Assembly (NCBI RefSeq): GCF_002934365.1
Contig: NZ_PTIY01000006.1
Span: forward strand, 62,001-126,000
Direction of reading: 5' to 3'
From: Methylobacter tundripaludum
GTDB lineage: Bacteria > Pseudomonadota > Gammaproteobacteria > Methylococcales > Methylomonadaceae
DNA: 64,000 bases
A program made the translations under genes and the position numbers. The first letter of the stretch is position 1, and each line of letters opens with the position of its first letter. Positions 1 to 10,021 of the stretch are shown here, in pieces. Under the pieces are notes generated by a model. The model made no database searches. It saw only the letters and a program-made list of their open reading frames with translations, and was not told where the DNA came from.

Positions 1-48
1 ATTTGCACCTTATACATGCCCCAAAAACGCCAAACCGGACCTATCGAA

Positions 49-2370
49 TTAAAACTCTTCCCATTCGCTATCGTCGTGTTTTGGCTCCCTATGAATAACG
101 GGCGCTACCGGCTTTGGCCCCGCCACGCGAGCAACCGGAGCTTTGGCTTTTAGCGGAGCGGAAACTTTCTTTGATGAGTTTACTTTAAAAAAATTGAGCA
201 ACTTGGTCATGTTGGTGGACTGCTCGCTCATTGAAATACTGCCCGCTGCCGCCTGTTCCGCCAAAGCCGCATTTTGCTGGGTAATATCGTCCATTTGAGA
301 AACCGCCTGGTTAACTTGTTCGATGCCTGCGGATTGCTCGGCGCTGGCGCTGGCGATGTGGGCGACAATGTCGCCGACTTTCGCAACGCTCTCGACAATT
401 TCATTCAGCGCGGCGCCGGTTTCATTAACGAATGCCGTTCCGGCGCGGACTTTCTGCACACTGCTCTGAATCAGTTCGTTACTTTGCTGGGCGGCATCCG
501 CGCTCCGCTGAGCCAAATTACGCACTTCCGTCGCCACAACCGAGAAGCCTCGCCCCTGCTCTCCCGCCCTGGCCGCTTCAACGGATGCGTTTAACGCCAA
601 CAGATTAGTTTGGAATGCAATTTCATCAATCACGCCGATAATCTCGGCAATCTTGTTGCTGCTGTCGTTGATTTCCTGCATGGCTGCGATAGCCGACTTA
701 ACCACATCACCGCCTTTTTGGGCCAATTGGCTGGCCGAATTAACAACCTCGGTCGCTTGAACCGTATTCTGCGCATTATTTTTCACGGTGCTGGCCAGCT
801 GTTCCATGCTGGCTGCGGTTTCTTCGAGGCTCGCCGCTTGCTGCTCGGCACGGCCGGAAAGATTGTTGTTGCCGCTGGCCATTTCCTGCGATGAGCTGTC
901 TATAAAATCGGCCGCATCCCGGATTTGAATAATAAAATCGCTCAATTTTGCCAGTGTGCCATTGATATTATTCTTGCATTCGGCATAGACGCCTTGGTAA
1001 TCATTAGTGATAGAACTGGTTAAATCGCCTTGAGACATGCTTTCCATAACTCTATTGATGTCATTAAAGGCGCACTCTATGACATCCGTCAGTTCATTGA
1101 TACCGGACGACAACATTTTGGCGAATCCTTGCTTGTCGCCCATGTTAATGCGGCTGCTCAAATCGCCTGCTTTAATATCCTGCACTAATTGTTCAATCTC
1201 CTGTTCAATTAAAATGTCCTGGGTTCTGTTCTTCCATTCCGCAACAAAACCGATGCGCTCGCCGTCATCATTAATAACCGGGCTGGCAACCACATTCATA
1301 TGCTGGCCGGCAATAACCAGTTCCGAACTGTACGGTTGCGTTAGGCTTGCCAATAAGCGTCGCTGGTGAGCAGGGTCCTTGTGAAAACTATCGATATTGG
1401 CGCCGATCAGTTTATCGACAGCGAAATTCGGCAACTGCTTGCGAATATCCTGTTCGACTTCCTTGAGTATCTTCTCAACGCTCTCGTTGGTATAAATGAT
1501 TTCCAGATTGTTATCGGCTACCATGACGCCGGACTGGACATTATCCAATGCCTGATTGATCCGCATGGCTTTTTCAGCAGCCTCTCTGGATTGCGCCAAA
1601 TCCAGACTCAGATTTACTTCCATTGAATACAGGCCGCGCTGAAAATCGCCGACCAGATCATTCCGGGTTAAATCCTGCACATTGCCGAATCTCTTCTCTG
1701 CCAGACGATAAAAAATACCGATGGCTTTATTTAATACCGTGGTAAAGCTTTTGATCACATTGAAACCAATTGCCGATGCAACCGCAACTGATGCCGCAAC
1801 ACCGGTCAACAGCAAATAGTCCTGCACTAAAAACAACTGATACATCAGGTAAAAAACAGGTATCAGAAGCACCGCCAACGCCACCGCCATTTTTTTCCAG
1901 GCGTCCATCTCCTTGATTGACTTGACCACGGCAGCTAAACCGGTAGGCCTTATTGTTGCTTTCCTTGCATTAACCAGCTGATATAACTGTTCTGCCTTTT
2001 CAATTTTCTCACGGCTTGGAGCGCGCCGGACGGAAAGGTATTCATGAACTTTCCCATTTTTAAATACTGGCATTGCATTCGCTTCCACCCAGTAATAGTC
2101 GCCCGATTTCGCCCTGTTTTTTACCAACCCTTGCCAGGGTCTAAGCGATTTTAAAGTCAGCCACAAATCTTCAAAAGCGGCCGCCGGCATATCGGGATGA
2201 CGAACAATATTATGACTTGCGCCTATGAGTTCATCGCGGGTAAAACCGCTGATATTGATGAACTCGTCATTGACGTAAGTAATAACGCCTTTCAAGTCGG
2301 TTCGAGTAATCAACAACCCACCTTTTTTCATCAGGATTTCCTGATTAGTTACAGGCATATTCATTTTCAT
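49..2370 (-). CDS. Aer-like methyl-accepting chemotaxis protein with N-terminal PAS
   Basis: A 773-residue chemoreceptor. Residues about 20-115 form a PAS domain of the Aer type, including an [10 protein letters not shown] stretch typical of Aer sensors that bind FAD and report redox or oxygen. Two adjacent hydrophobic segments lie at about 160-210. A second PAS-like stretch (about 275-380), HAMP-like repeats and a full signalling domain follow; the hairpin tip reads [20 protein letters not shown]. The protein ends in WEEF, a CheR/CheB-docking type tail. It has no periplasmic ligand domain, so it probably senses the internal energy state. The ATG is preceded by AAGGTGA at a good distance. The gene stands alone, transcribed away from the two-component pair. 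Confidence 0.95.
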   Translation of the reverse strand: MKMNMPVTNQEILMKKGGLLITRTDLKGVITYVNDEFINISGFTRDELIGASHNIVRHPDMPAAAFEDLWLTLKSLRPWQGLVKNRAKSGDYYWVEANAMPVFKNGKVHEYLSVRRAPSREKIEKAEQLYQLVNARKATIRPTGLAAVVKSIKEMDAWKKMAVALAVLLIPVFYLMYQLFLVQDYLLLTGVAASVAVASAIGFNVIKSFTTVLNKAIGIFYRLAEKRFGNVQDLTRNDLVGDFQRGLYSMEVNLSLDLAQSREAAEKAMRINQALDNVQSGVMVADNNLEIIYTNESVEKILKEVEQDIRKQLPNFAVDKLIGANIDSFHKDPAHQRRLLASLTQPYSSELVIAGQHMNVVASPVINDDGERIGFVAEWKNRTQDILIEQEIEQLVQDIKAGDLSSRINMGDKQGFAKMLSSGINELTDVIECAFNDINRVMESMSQGDLTSSITNDYQGVYAECKNNINGTLAKLSDFIIQIRDAADFIDSSSQEMASGNNNLSGRAEQQAASLEETAASMEQLASTVKNNAQNTVQATEVVNSASQLAQKGGDVVKSAIAAMQEINDSSNKIAEIIGVIDEIAFQTNLLALNASVEAARAGEQGRGFSVVATEVRNLAQRSADAAQQSNELIQSSVQKVRAGTAFVNETGAALNEIVESVAKVGDIVAHIASASAEQSAGIEQVNQAVSQMDDITQQNAALAEQAAAGSISMSEQSTNMTKLLNFFKVNSSKKVSAPLKAKAPVARVAGPKPVAPVIHREPKHDDSEWEEF

Positions 2371-3126
2371 TTGTGCTTCACCTTACGAACTAAAACATTC
2401 GTTATATTATTAATCGTTGGTTCGTACTTTCTAATTCAAGATTTGAAAGATACCCGCCGCACACCCTGCCTAACTCTTGGCGCTGATCACTTCGCACTCA
2501 TGCCGTCAGTAAACTACGGTTTTTTCTCTTTTCCAGGATTTCCTCGACGCGCCCAATACAGCCCCCAATAACTGCCGATTTGTAATACTCGGATAACTTT
2601 CCGGTGGAATCGTGACTTTATCTATAACCTTTTTTATTTCCGATTTGGAAGCATAAAAACATAATGCTTTATTAGTTATATTGTTTTAGTTAACGAATTA
2701 TTAAAACCCGGCTATCGGGAATACCCCCATCTCGGCGAACAACCGTCATTTATAATTGTACATAGCCATGTTGTTCTCAAGTGCTAAAACAGTTTTTAAT
2801 CAACAATCCTGTTGCCCACTCTTTACCCGTAAGAATCATTAGCCGAACGTAAACAGCGTATTGCTGCATGGATTTCGCTCCGCACGCTGACAACGAAAAA
2901 GTGAAATACGGACTGACTGAATTTTTCTGCCGAAGAAGTAGCATGGCCGCGCGCTTAATAAAACTTCAAGAGGACATTCGTGAAATAAGCGACCCATTTT
3001 GGCTGGCGATTATGAGCCAAATCAGGACGGTTAGAAATCAGCCAACCGCCCTCAAATACATAAGACTCACAAGAAGCATTGTGTAAGCATATTCCTACAC
3101 AACACAAATCAATCAGACAAATTTAA
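2371..3126. other. Intergenic region, no recognisable gene
   Basis: This 756-bp AT-rich stretch lies between the start of the chemoreceptor gene and the 3' end of the response regulator. It should hold the chemoreceptor promoter. A 72-codon open frame on the plus strand (2868-3086) has no recognisable domain and no clear ribosome binding site; I do not call it. No strong hairpin with a T-run was seen. Confidence 0.5.
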
Positions 3127-3759
3127 TCACTCAAGCAAATCGTTCTTGAATGCGTAATGAATAATTTCGGCGTTTTTAGACATGTTCATCTTTTTCATCA
3201 GGCGGGTCCGGTAGGTGCTGATGGTTTTCACACTGAGCGACATCTGCTGGGCAAGATCAGTAATGCTTTTACCCGCACAAATGCCGCAAAAAACCTGAAA
3301 CTCCCGGTCGGTCAGCGTAGCGTGCAGCGGTATTTCCTGGTTTGTATTCAATTCCGCAATCAGTTTTTCAGTCATCGTCGAGCTGATATATTTCCCTCCC
3401 TTGGCGACCTTGCGAATCGCCGCCACCAATTGCTCGGGAGCGCTCTCTTTGGTCAGATAGCCGTCCGCACCCGCACGCAGCATTCTGATCGCATACTGAT
3501 CTTCAGGATACATGCTCAGGATCAGGATAGGCAACTGAGGAGATTGATGCTTCGCCAGCTTAATCAACTCCATGACATTTTTACCCGGCATGGCGATGTC
3601 GAGCAGCATGACGCTCCATCCCTCGCACCGTATAAGTTTCAAGGCCTCATCGCCGGAACCGGCCTCGCCGAATATTTCCATATCGGGAATATCGGCGAGG
3701 ATTTGTTTCAGCCCTTGCCTGACAATGGCATGATCATCGGCAATCAATATTTTAATCAT
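3127..3759 (-). CDS. NarL/FixJ-family response regulator
   Basis: A 210-residue two-component regulator. Residues 1-120 are a receiver with the acidic pair (ADDH), a phospho-accepting Asp in LLDIAMP near residue 54, and the conserved Lys in YLTKES. Residues about 145-205 are a LuxR-type helix-turn-helix (LTDREFQVF...KTISTYRTRLMKKM). The start overlaps the 3' end of the sensor kinase gene by 8 bp, so the two are translationally coupled and are almost certainly a cognate pair. The ribosome binding site (GAAGGCGG) lies inside the kinase gene. Target genes are not visible. Confidence 0.95.
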   Translation of the reverse strand: MIKILIADDHAIVRQGLKQILADIPDMEIFGEAGSGDEALKLIRCEGWSVMLLDIAMPGKNVMELIKLAKHQSPQLPILILSMYPEDQYAIRMLRAGADGYLTKESAPEQLVAAIRKVAKGGKYISSTMTEKLIAELNTNQEIPLHATLTDREFQVFCGICAGKSITDLAQQMSLSVKTISTYRTRLMKKMNMSKNAEIIHYAFKNDLLE

Positions 3760-5971
3760 GGCCGCCTTCGGACGACTTTAGACGCATGTTTAACACGAGC
3801 GTGGTTCCCTTTCCCGGTTTACTGTCGATGGCGATTTCTCCGCCGCAATGGCGTGCGCGCTCATGCATGCCCAAAATACCGTATTTACCGGGTTTGTTCA
3901 TCTGCGCCTCCGTCATACCGCAGCCGTTATCCGTTATTTTCATCACCAGACTATTTGCGGCGGTTTCAACATCAAGCGTTACTTTGGTCGCTCTGGAATG
4001 TAAAGCAATATTGGTTAATGCTTCCTGCATAATCCGAAAAATCGCTATATCCGTACCGTCATCGATCACGATATTATTTTCCGGCATCGTCAGAACGCAT
4101 TGCATGCCGGTTTGCTGCCTGAATTCATCGAGTTTCCAGTCGATCGCGGCTAATAAACCCAGATGATCCAGAATGCTTGGCCGGAGGTCGGCAATAATAC
4201 GCCTGACCGACCCAATCGCATCGTCCAATTGCCGATTCATCACCGTGATTTTTTCATGACATGCAGACCGGCCTGCCGGTAATTGTTTACTCAACCAGCT
4301 TAAATCCATTTTCAGCGCCGCCAGAAGGCTGCCCAATTCGTCATGAATTTCCCGCGCGATTCGGGTTCTCTCATCTTCCCTGGCCGTTTCCAGGTGACCG
4401 GACAAATCCCGTAGCGCTTCCTCCGCCTGCTTCCGTTCGCTTATATCATGTACCGTGCCGATAAAAAAATGACGCTGCTCGACGTCGAAATCACTGACCT
4501 TCAGTTCCATCGAAAAAACAGAGCCGTCTTTTCTGACACCGCTCACCTCGCGTTTGAAACCGAGTATTTTTGCCTTGCCGCCGTTCAGATAGGTTTTTAA
4601 ATAAGTATCGTGCCGCCCCTGCTCAGGTTCAGACATCAACTTGTTAATATTATAACCGATCAATTCCTCGGCCGAATACCCGAAAAGCCTCTCGACAGAC
4701 GGATTGATTTTTTCAATGATTCCAGATTCGTTAATAATGATAATGCCGTCGAATACGTTGTTAAAAATAGAGCGCATCCTTGCTTCGTTTTTACTCAACA
4801 AGTCTTCCATTTCGATACGCCCCGTCACGTCATTCTGCACTCCGACATAGTGGGTAATCTTGCCTTGCTTGTCGCGTATCGGCGAAATATAGACTTCGTT
4901 CAAGAATAAGCTGCCGTCTTTGCGATAGTTGCGCACAACCGCATGCCCATCGCGATAGCTGTGCAAGGCCTCGCGTAGTTCTGTAACGTTCGCTTGGTCT
5001 CGATCGCTCTGTTGCAGAAAACGGCAGTTTTGGCCCAACACGTCCTGCCTGGAATAGCCGGTTGTGCGCAAGAAAGCTTCATTAGCATAAATAATGGGAA
5101 AATCTTTATCCGCCAGCCCGGTAATAATAATGCCGTTGTTGCAGGAATCGATCGCGTGCTGCATCAGATACAATTCTTCTTCATTTTTTCGGCGGGAAGT
5201 GACATCATGCAAAACGCCGTATAACTGTACGACACCGCCATCAATCGGGTCGCGAACCGGCAATGAATGATCGCTGAAATAGCGGGTGTCACTGTCGTTA
5301 ATGACCACCCGGTACTCGCTGATGTCTTCGCACCCCGCCAGTAGTTTTTCAAACCGGTCTTGAACGATTTTTATATCGTCCGGGTGAACCGGCAATACCC
5401 AATCGCAAGCCTGTTGTTTTGACTCGCCATCGAATCTTACACTGCCGATAAGCTTTTTTAACTGCTCCGTACTCCATTCCAATATTGGCTTGCCGTCCGG
5501 CGAAATAGTCATTGAATAAGCCAAGTCCGGCTCAAAACGGGAAATGAAAGGATCCCGTCTTTCATATCGCGGCGCCTTGCTTTCTGCATTTTTGCAAAAT
5601 TCCGTTTTTTTTGTTTCCAGCAGGCTGGATTCTACCGCATCGAGTAACCGGCGCCTGTTGCGCTTGACAATATAATCGGCCATGCCGCTTTTAATCGCGG
5701 CGACTGCGATGTCTTCGCCGCCGGAATCGGTCAACATGATGACCGGTAAACAGGCATGGCTCGATTTAATTGCCTTAAACAAGGTCAGTCCGTCTGTCCA
5801 ACCGAGCGTGTATTCTGTAATCGCCAGATCAAAACCGGTTTCGGCCATTTTTTCATCGAACACCTCACGGCTGCAAACCTCAACCATATCCGCATCGGCA
5901 AATTTACCGCGCAATGTTGCTATCGTTAACGAGCGCTCAACGGGGTCATCGTCAATAATCAGAAATCGCAT
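3752..5971 (-). CDS. Receiver-PAS-LOV-PAS histidine kinase (NarX type)
   Basis: A 739-residue soluble sensor kinase with no membrane segment. Order: receiver-like domain (1-125), PAS (about 150-265), PAS of LOV type (about 270-390), PAS (about 395-520), HisKA_3 with phospho-acceptor His543 in REIHDELG, and a HATPase (DNGCGM, GILGMHERA). The second PAS has the LOV signature GQNCRFLQ with Cys316, the NYRKDG and FLNE asparagines and the glutamine in VGVQNDVT, the residues that bind FMN and form the light-induced adduct in LOV proteins. I infer a blue-light or redox sensor. The receiver has Glu53 where the phosphorylated Asp belongs, so it cannot be phosphorylated normally. It overlaps the NarL-type partner by 8 bp. 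Confidence 0.93.
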   Translation of the reverse strand: MRFLIIDDDPVERSLTIATLRGKFADADMVEVCSREVFDEKMAETGFDLAITEYTLGWTDGLTLFKAIKSSHACLPVIMLTDSGGEDIAVAAIKSGMADYIVKRNRRRLLDAVESSLLETKKTEFCKNAESKAPRYERRDPFISRFEPDLAYSMTISPDGKPILEWSTEQLKKLIGSVRFDGESKQQACDWVLPVHPDDIKIVQDRFEKLLAGCEDISEYRVVINDSDTRYFSDHSLPVRDPIDGGVVQLYGVLHDVTSRRKNEEELYLMQHAIDSCNNGIIITGLADKDFPIIYANEAFLRTTGYSRQDVLGQNCRFLQQSDRDQANVTELREALHSYRDGHAVVRNYRKDGSLFLNEVYISPIRDKQGKITHYVGVQNDVTGRIEMEDLLSKNEARMRSIFNNVFDGIIIINESGIIEKINPSVERLFGYSAEELIGYNINKLMSEPEQGRHDTYLKTYLNGGKAKILGFKREVSGVRKDGSVFSMELKVSDFDVEQRHFFIGTVHDISERKQAEEALRDLSGHLETAREDERTRIAREIHDELGSLLAALKMDLSWLSKQLPAGRSACHEKITVMNRQLDDAIGSVRRIIADLRPSILDHLGLLAAIDWKLDEFRQQTGMQCVLTMPENNIVIDDGTDIAIFRIMQEALTNIALHSRATKVTLDVETAANSLVMKITDNGCGMTEAQMNKPGKYGILGMHERARHCGGEIAIDSKPGKGTTLVLNMRLKSSEGGHD

Positions 5972-6174
5972 GCTTTCTCTTATACATCATGTTGTGTTGC
6001 CCTATAAACCCACTGTAACTTGATATACGGCGGATGGAAACTCAAACCGCCTTGCCCTTCAAAAACGGCAAGGTGAAATCGGGCGCACCGCTCAGTCCGC
6101 CCCATACCCCGCCTTTCAGCCATCCCGCCCAAGTTGTTCGTTCGCTCTCCCTGTAAACGGCGGCGGCTTAGACC

Positions 6175-8538
6175 TTACATCACGTTCGGCAGGAATTTCC
6201 CGCTGGAAAGCACTTTCAGGCAGGCGTCCACAGCCGCACTGTCGAGCTTACCGCCCCGCATCGCAATAACTTGCCGTATCGCGTCGGCAATTTCCAACGA
6301 CTGCCGGTAAGGACGATCCGAGGACATCGATTCCACGATGTCGGCGATAGTAACGATGCGCGCCTCCAACAGAATTTCATCCCCTTTCAAGCCGCGCGGA
6401 TAGCCCGAACCGTCCAGGTATTCATGATGTTGGCGGATAATCTCGGCAATCGGCCAAGGAAAATCGATCTGGCTTAGAATCTTGTAGCCAACCTCTGGGT
6501 GTGTTTTGACCAAGCCGAACTCAGCAGCCGTCAGACGCCCCGGTTTAGCGAGGATATCGGCGGGAATGTGAATCTTGCCCAAGTCGTGAACGGTGGCCGC
6601 TAAATGCAGCCCGCGCAGACGGTGCTCCTCGAGCCCCATTTCCTTGCCGATGTCCATAGCCAAATCGGCAACGCGCTTTTGATGCCCGGCGGTATACGGG
6701 TCTCGCTGTTCCAGAGTGGAGGCTACGGCGAGCAATGTATCTTCCAGCGTTTTTTCCAGCTTGACGGCCTGATTAGCTATTTCCAGCAACGATCCTTCGT
6801 AGGCCGCGCGCGTCCTGCGCGACTGAATACCGAAACCGAGGTTGGAAACAAGCTCATCGAACAGACTGATTTCACTCTCGCCAAACGCTTCGGGATCTTT
6901 GGAATATACCGTTAGCACGCCGGCGATTCTGTCATCGACTTTGACCGGTAACGAAATCGAAGACCGGATGCCGAAATTCTCGGCTTTTTGCCGCCAAGGT
7001 GAAAAATCCGAACTTTCGAGGAGTTTGTTGCAGACCGTCGTCCGCCCAAAACGTATCGCCCTGCCGGCCGGCCCATTGCCGAACTTATCGTCGGCCCAAC
7101 TGACATTGAGCCCGTCTATATAGTCGCGCGCCGCGCCGGACCCGGCGATAATTTCGACGCTACGCGTTTCATTCCGCCTAGCCCAGCCGAACCAGGCCAG
7201 CACATACATATCCTGCTGGGTAATCGCATCGCAAACAGCTTGCAGCAAATCGGCTTCCGTTTCGGAAAAAACCAGCGCTCTACCGCTGCAACGCAGCGCT
7301 TCCAACGCCCAGCTGCGACGCTTGAGCTGCTCGTTGGTACGCTTTCTTTCCGTGACATCATGAAAAATCACCACCACGCCGTTCACGTTGCAATCGCTGT
7401 CCAGCAGCGGCGCCTTGGTGGTGTGAATCCAGTGCTGCTCACCATCTCTGATATAGGGCTCCTCAATTGAAATGGTGACCTGTTCCGACATCACTTTACG
7501 GTCGTCGGCCCGATAGCGCTCCGCGAACTCTCTCGGGAAGAAGTCGAAATCGGTCCTGCCCTCAATATCTTCCGGCCGGATGTTAAGATCGCGGGCATAG
7601 CTTTCGTTGCAGGACACATAGACGGAGGCGGTGTCCTTGACCATGATCTTATGCGGCAAATGGTTTACCACTGCGCGGAATCTGTCGTCATTGAGTTTCT
7701 GAGCCTGCTTAACGACCAGCTGCTGTAACATATCGATGTATTCACCCTCCAAATGACCGACAATGTCATGCTCATTGAGAATCCCAACCATACATCCGCT
7801 TTCGTCCACCACCACGAAGCGGCGGATGTTCAATGCCTGCATTGCCGCCACCGCATCGACCAACAGCATGTCCTGCGTCACGCTATGCACCGGCCCGCTC
7901 ATCACGTCGGCCAGCCGGGACTCCAGTTTTTGCAGGCGGAACAACCTGACCATGTCGCGCTCGGTGACGATACCGATAGGCTTTCGTTGTTCCAACACGA
8001 CGACACAACCGATATTAAGTCTCTGCATTTCGACTGAAGCCTCCATAGCCGAATTATCGCCTCGCATGCCAAGGTGTTCCTGAGTCATCACTCCGGCGAT
8101 ATTGAGTGCGCCAACGAAGCGTTCGATACTGTAATTTTTACGAAAGTCGGTTTCAGTGACAATGCCGGTTGGCTTACCCTCGGCATCGGTTACCAGCAGG
8201 TGGCGGACACCATGCAGCACCATCCGTTGATAAGCCGAGTGCAGCTCTTCGGCTTCCTTGATGCAAATGACGCCGCGCGTCATCACCGCATCAACGGTTT
8301 GACTGACCGGAATCTTCCGATTCAGCGCCCGGATCACATCGCGTTCGGTCAATATGCCTATGATTTTGCCTGCGTCCTCGATCAACAAGCAGCTGATGCG
8401 CAAGGTTTCCATACGCTCTGCGGCCAACGCCAGCGTCAATCCGGCCGATACCGTAACCGGGTTGCGCGTGGTAATGTCGCGAACGAATTTTTGCCCTCCC
8501 TGCATCGAAGGGATATTAGCCGGATTATGATTGTTCAT
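6175..8538 (-). CDS. CBS-PAS-GAF-HD-GYP c-di-GMP phosphodiesterase
   Basis: A 787-residue soluble protein. Residues 1-270 hold four CBS motifs (two Bateman pairs, repeated GI(V/L)TE(R/T)D), which usually bind adenine nucleotides. A PAS (about 285-400) and a GAF domain (about 415-580) follow, then HD-GYP (about 600-787) with HDLGK, HH and DGSGYPRGLKG. HD-GYP domains hydrolyse c-di-GMP to pGpG or GMP. The key metal-binding residues appear intact. CBS input suggests coupling to energy charge. The start overlaps the stop of the upstream HD-GYP gene in an ATGA junction, so the two form an operon. Confidence 0.93.
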   Translation of the reverse strand: MNNHNPANIPSMQGGQKFVRDITTRNPVTVSAGLTLALAAERMETLRISCLLIEDAGKIIGILTERDVIRALNRKIPVSQTVDAVMTRGVICIKEAEELHSAYQRMVLHGVRHLLVTDAEGKPTGIVTETDFRKNYSIERFVGALNIAGVMTQEHLGMRGDNSAMEASVEMQRLNIGCVVVLEQRKPIGIVTERDMVRLFRLQKLESRLADVMSGPVHSVTQDMLLVDAVAAMQALNIRRFVVVDESGCMVGILNEHDIVGHLEGEYIDMLQQLVVKQAQKLNDDRFRAVVNHLPHKIMVKDTASVYVSCNESYARDLNIRPEDIEGRTDFDFFPREFAERYRADDRKVMSEQVTISIEEPYIRDGEQHWIHTTKAPLLDSDCNVNGVVVIFHDVTERKRTNEQLKRRSWALEALRCSGRALVFSETEADLLQAVCDAITQQDMYVLAWFGWARRNETRSVEIIAGSGAARDYIDGLNVSWADDKFGNGPAGRAIRFGRTTVCNKLLESSDFSPWRQKAENFGIRSSISLPVKVDDRIAGVLTVYSKDPEAFGESEISLFDELVSNLGFGIQSRRTRAAYEGSLLEIANQAVKLEKTLEDTLLAVASTLEQRDPYTAGHQKRVADLAMDIGKEMGLEEHRLRGLHLAATVHDLGKIHIPADILAKPGRLTAAEFGLVKTHPEVGYKILSQIDFPWPIAEIIRQHHEYLDGSGYPRGLKGDEILLEARIVTIADIVESMSSDRPYRQSLEIADAIRQVIAMRGGKLDSAAVDACLKVLSSGKFLPNVM

Positions 8539-9752
8539 GTTTGCTTTCCCGGTTCAGGGAAGGTGTAACCTTTATCGCAAAACAGCCGGATACAGGCATT
8601 GATCACTTCAGGGTCGTAATGGCTGCCGCTGTAGATCTGCATTTGCCGCATCGCGTAGTCAATGTCATACGCCCGGCGGAAAGGCCGGTGCGACAGCATC
8701 GCCTCAAGCGCGTCACAGACGTGAATGATTTTCGCCTCGGGCAAAATCCGCTCATCGTTGAGCCCGCGCGGATAGCCTGAACCGTCTACATTTTCATGGT
8801 GTTGGTAAACGATTTCGGCAATCGGCCAGGGAAATTTGACGTCCCGCAGAATGTCGTAACCGGCCTCGCAATGCACCTTGATCAGCTCGAATTCTTCCGG
8901 CCCCAGCTTCCTGGGCCTAACCAATATTTCCGCCGGAACTTGGATTTGCCCGACATCATGCACCAGCGCCGCCAGATACAAGCCCTCCAGACGGTCCGGC
9001 TCAAATCCCAACTCTTTACCTACCGCCACCGCCAAATCGGCCACGCGTTTTTCATGGCCTGCGGTAGTCGGATCGCGATGCACCATAGCCGAAGAAAGAG
9101 CGCCGATGGATTGCTTGAGGATTTCATTCAATGTCTGGGTTTTCCGGCCGGATTCGGCTACCGCCTGCAAACGCTCATCCAGCAGCTTAAGCAAACCGCC
9201 GAACAGCATAGTGGATACAAACTGTACTAAGAACACTGTCATACCGATTTTATGGAATATCGACAGGCCGCCTGAAGGCCCTGGAATCAACAGTAGAGAC
9301 AAGGATTCCGAAATACCGACGGCAATCCCCGCCAGCAGAATAGTTCCAAGCCGGACATCATTGGAAGCATTTTTTGCTCGGGAAAGCGCCACAAGGATTG
9401 CCGAAAGCAGAAAGCAGCCCATGATCCCAAGCAAACCTGCAAGCGCCGCCGCTCCCCCGATACGCCACCGGTAAACGGCTTCAACCACTGCTGTCGCAAA
9501 TCCCACCCAATAGCCGCCGAAAATGTTTGCTATCGCAATGGCGGCGCCTCGAAGATCGACGATGACATCGTCTCCTATGTTCAGGTGAAATGTAAGCGCT
9601 ACTATACCAAACAGAACAAATACGATATTTCTGACCTGTTTTCTGCTTTTGTCGGGAAAACCGGGTGGAAGCAACAGTTCCAAGACGATAAAAAAACCCA
9701 AAAAAGCCAGCATGACGCCGGTGGACAATAAAATGTATTGCAATTCTGACAT
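8535..9752 (-). CDS. Membrane HD-GYP phosphodiesterase with LytS-like 5TM sensor
   Basis: A 405-residue protein. Residues 1-195 carry five to six hydrophobic helices with the pattern of the 5TMR-LYT sensor (RNIVFVLFGIVAL, the GDDVIVDLRGAAIAIANIFGG area). The C-terminal half is HD-GYP with HDVGQ, a conserved HH and DGSGYPRGL. The motif has Gln where most family members have Lys (HDVGQIQVP versus HDxGKIxIP), which may affect activity. It is the first gene of a two-gene operon with the CBS-PAS-GAF-HD-GYP gene (4-bp overlap). The ATG is supported by the motif-rich N-terminus; the ribosome binding site is weak. Confidence 0.9.
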   Translation of the reverse strand: MSELQYILLSTGVMLAFLGFFIVLELLLPPGFPDKSRKQVRNIVFVLFGIVALTFHLNIGDDVIVDLRGAAIAIANIFGGYWVGFATAVVEAVYRWRIGGAAALAGLLGIMGCFLLSAILVALSRAKNASNDVRLGTILLAGIAVGISESLSLLLIPGPSGGLSIFHKIGMTVFLVQFVSTMLFGGLLKLLDERLQAVAESGRKTQTLNEILKQSIGALSSAMVHRDPTTAGHEKRVADLAVAVGKELGFEPDRLEGLYLAALVHDVGQIQVPAEILVRPRKLGPEEFELIKVHCEAGYDILRDVKFPWPIAEIVYQHHENVDGSGYPRGLNDERILPEAKIIHVCDALEAMLSHRPFRRAYDIDYAMRQMQIYSGSHYDPEVINACIRLFCDKGYTFPEPGKQT

Positions 9753-9930
9753 GTGTTTTGTTGTCTTTTAGTTAATCGAGCCGCCCAATGGGCTGCGCAA
9801 CGTGTTTTTACCGCTCTCGGCATTTATTTTTACTCGCATAGCTTATCATTAATAAAACAAAACAATACTTTAAGCCTACTTACGGGATAAGGCCGATATT
9901 GTGCGATAGTTTGGCTGATACGGCATGGTT

Positions 9931-10021
9931 ATACCAATCCCAATAAGTTTTTATTTGCCCCCTCAACCTAACCTTCTCCCGCTGGAGAAGGGATAATATG
10001 CGAACTTATTGGGATTGGTAT
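9931..10021. repeat. 91-bp MITE-like inverted-repeat element
   Basis: Perfect 19-bp terminal inverted repeats: ATACCAATCCCAATAAGTT at 9931-9949 and its reverse complement at 10003-10021. Inside is a second palindrome (CCTTCTCC and GGAGAAGG). The right end overlaps the TAA stop of the EAL-HDOD gene by one base. It has the form of a non-autonomous mobile element and may also act as a transcription terminator. No coding capacity. Confidence 0.85.

Noticed and set aside
2868-3086. 72-codon open frame on the plus strand
   Set aside because: No recognisable domain, no clear ribosome binding site and no operon context.
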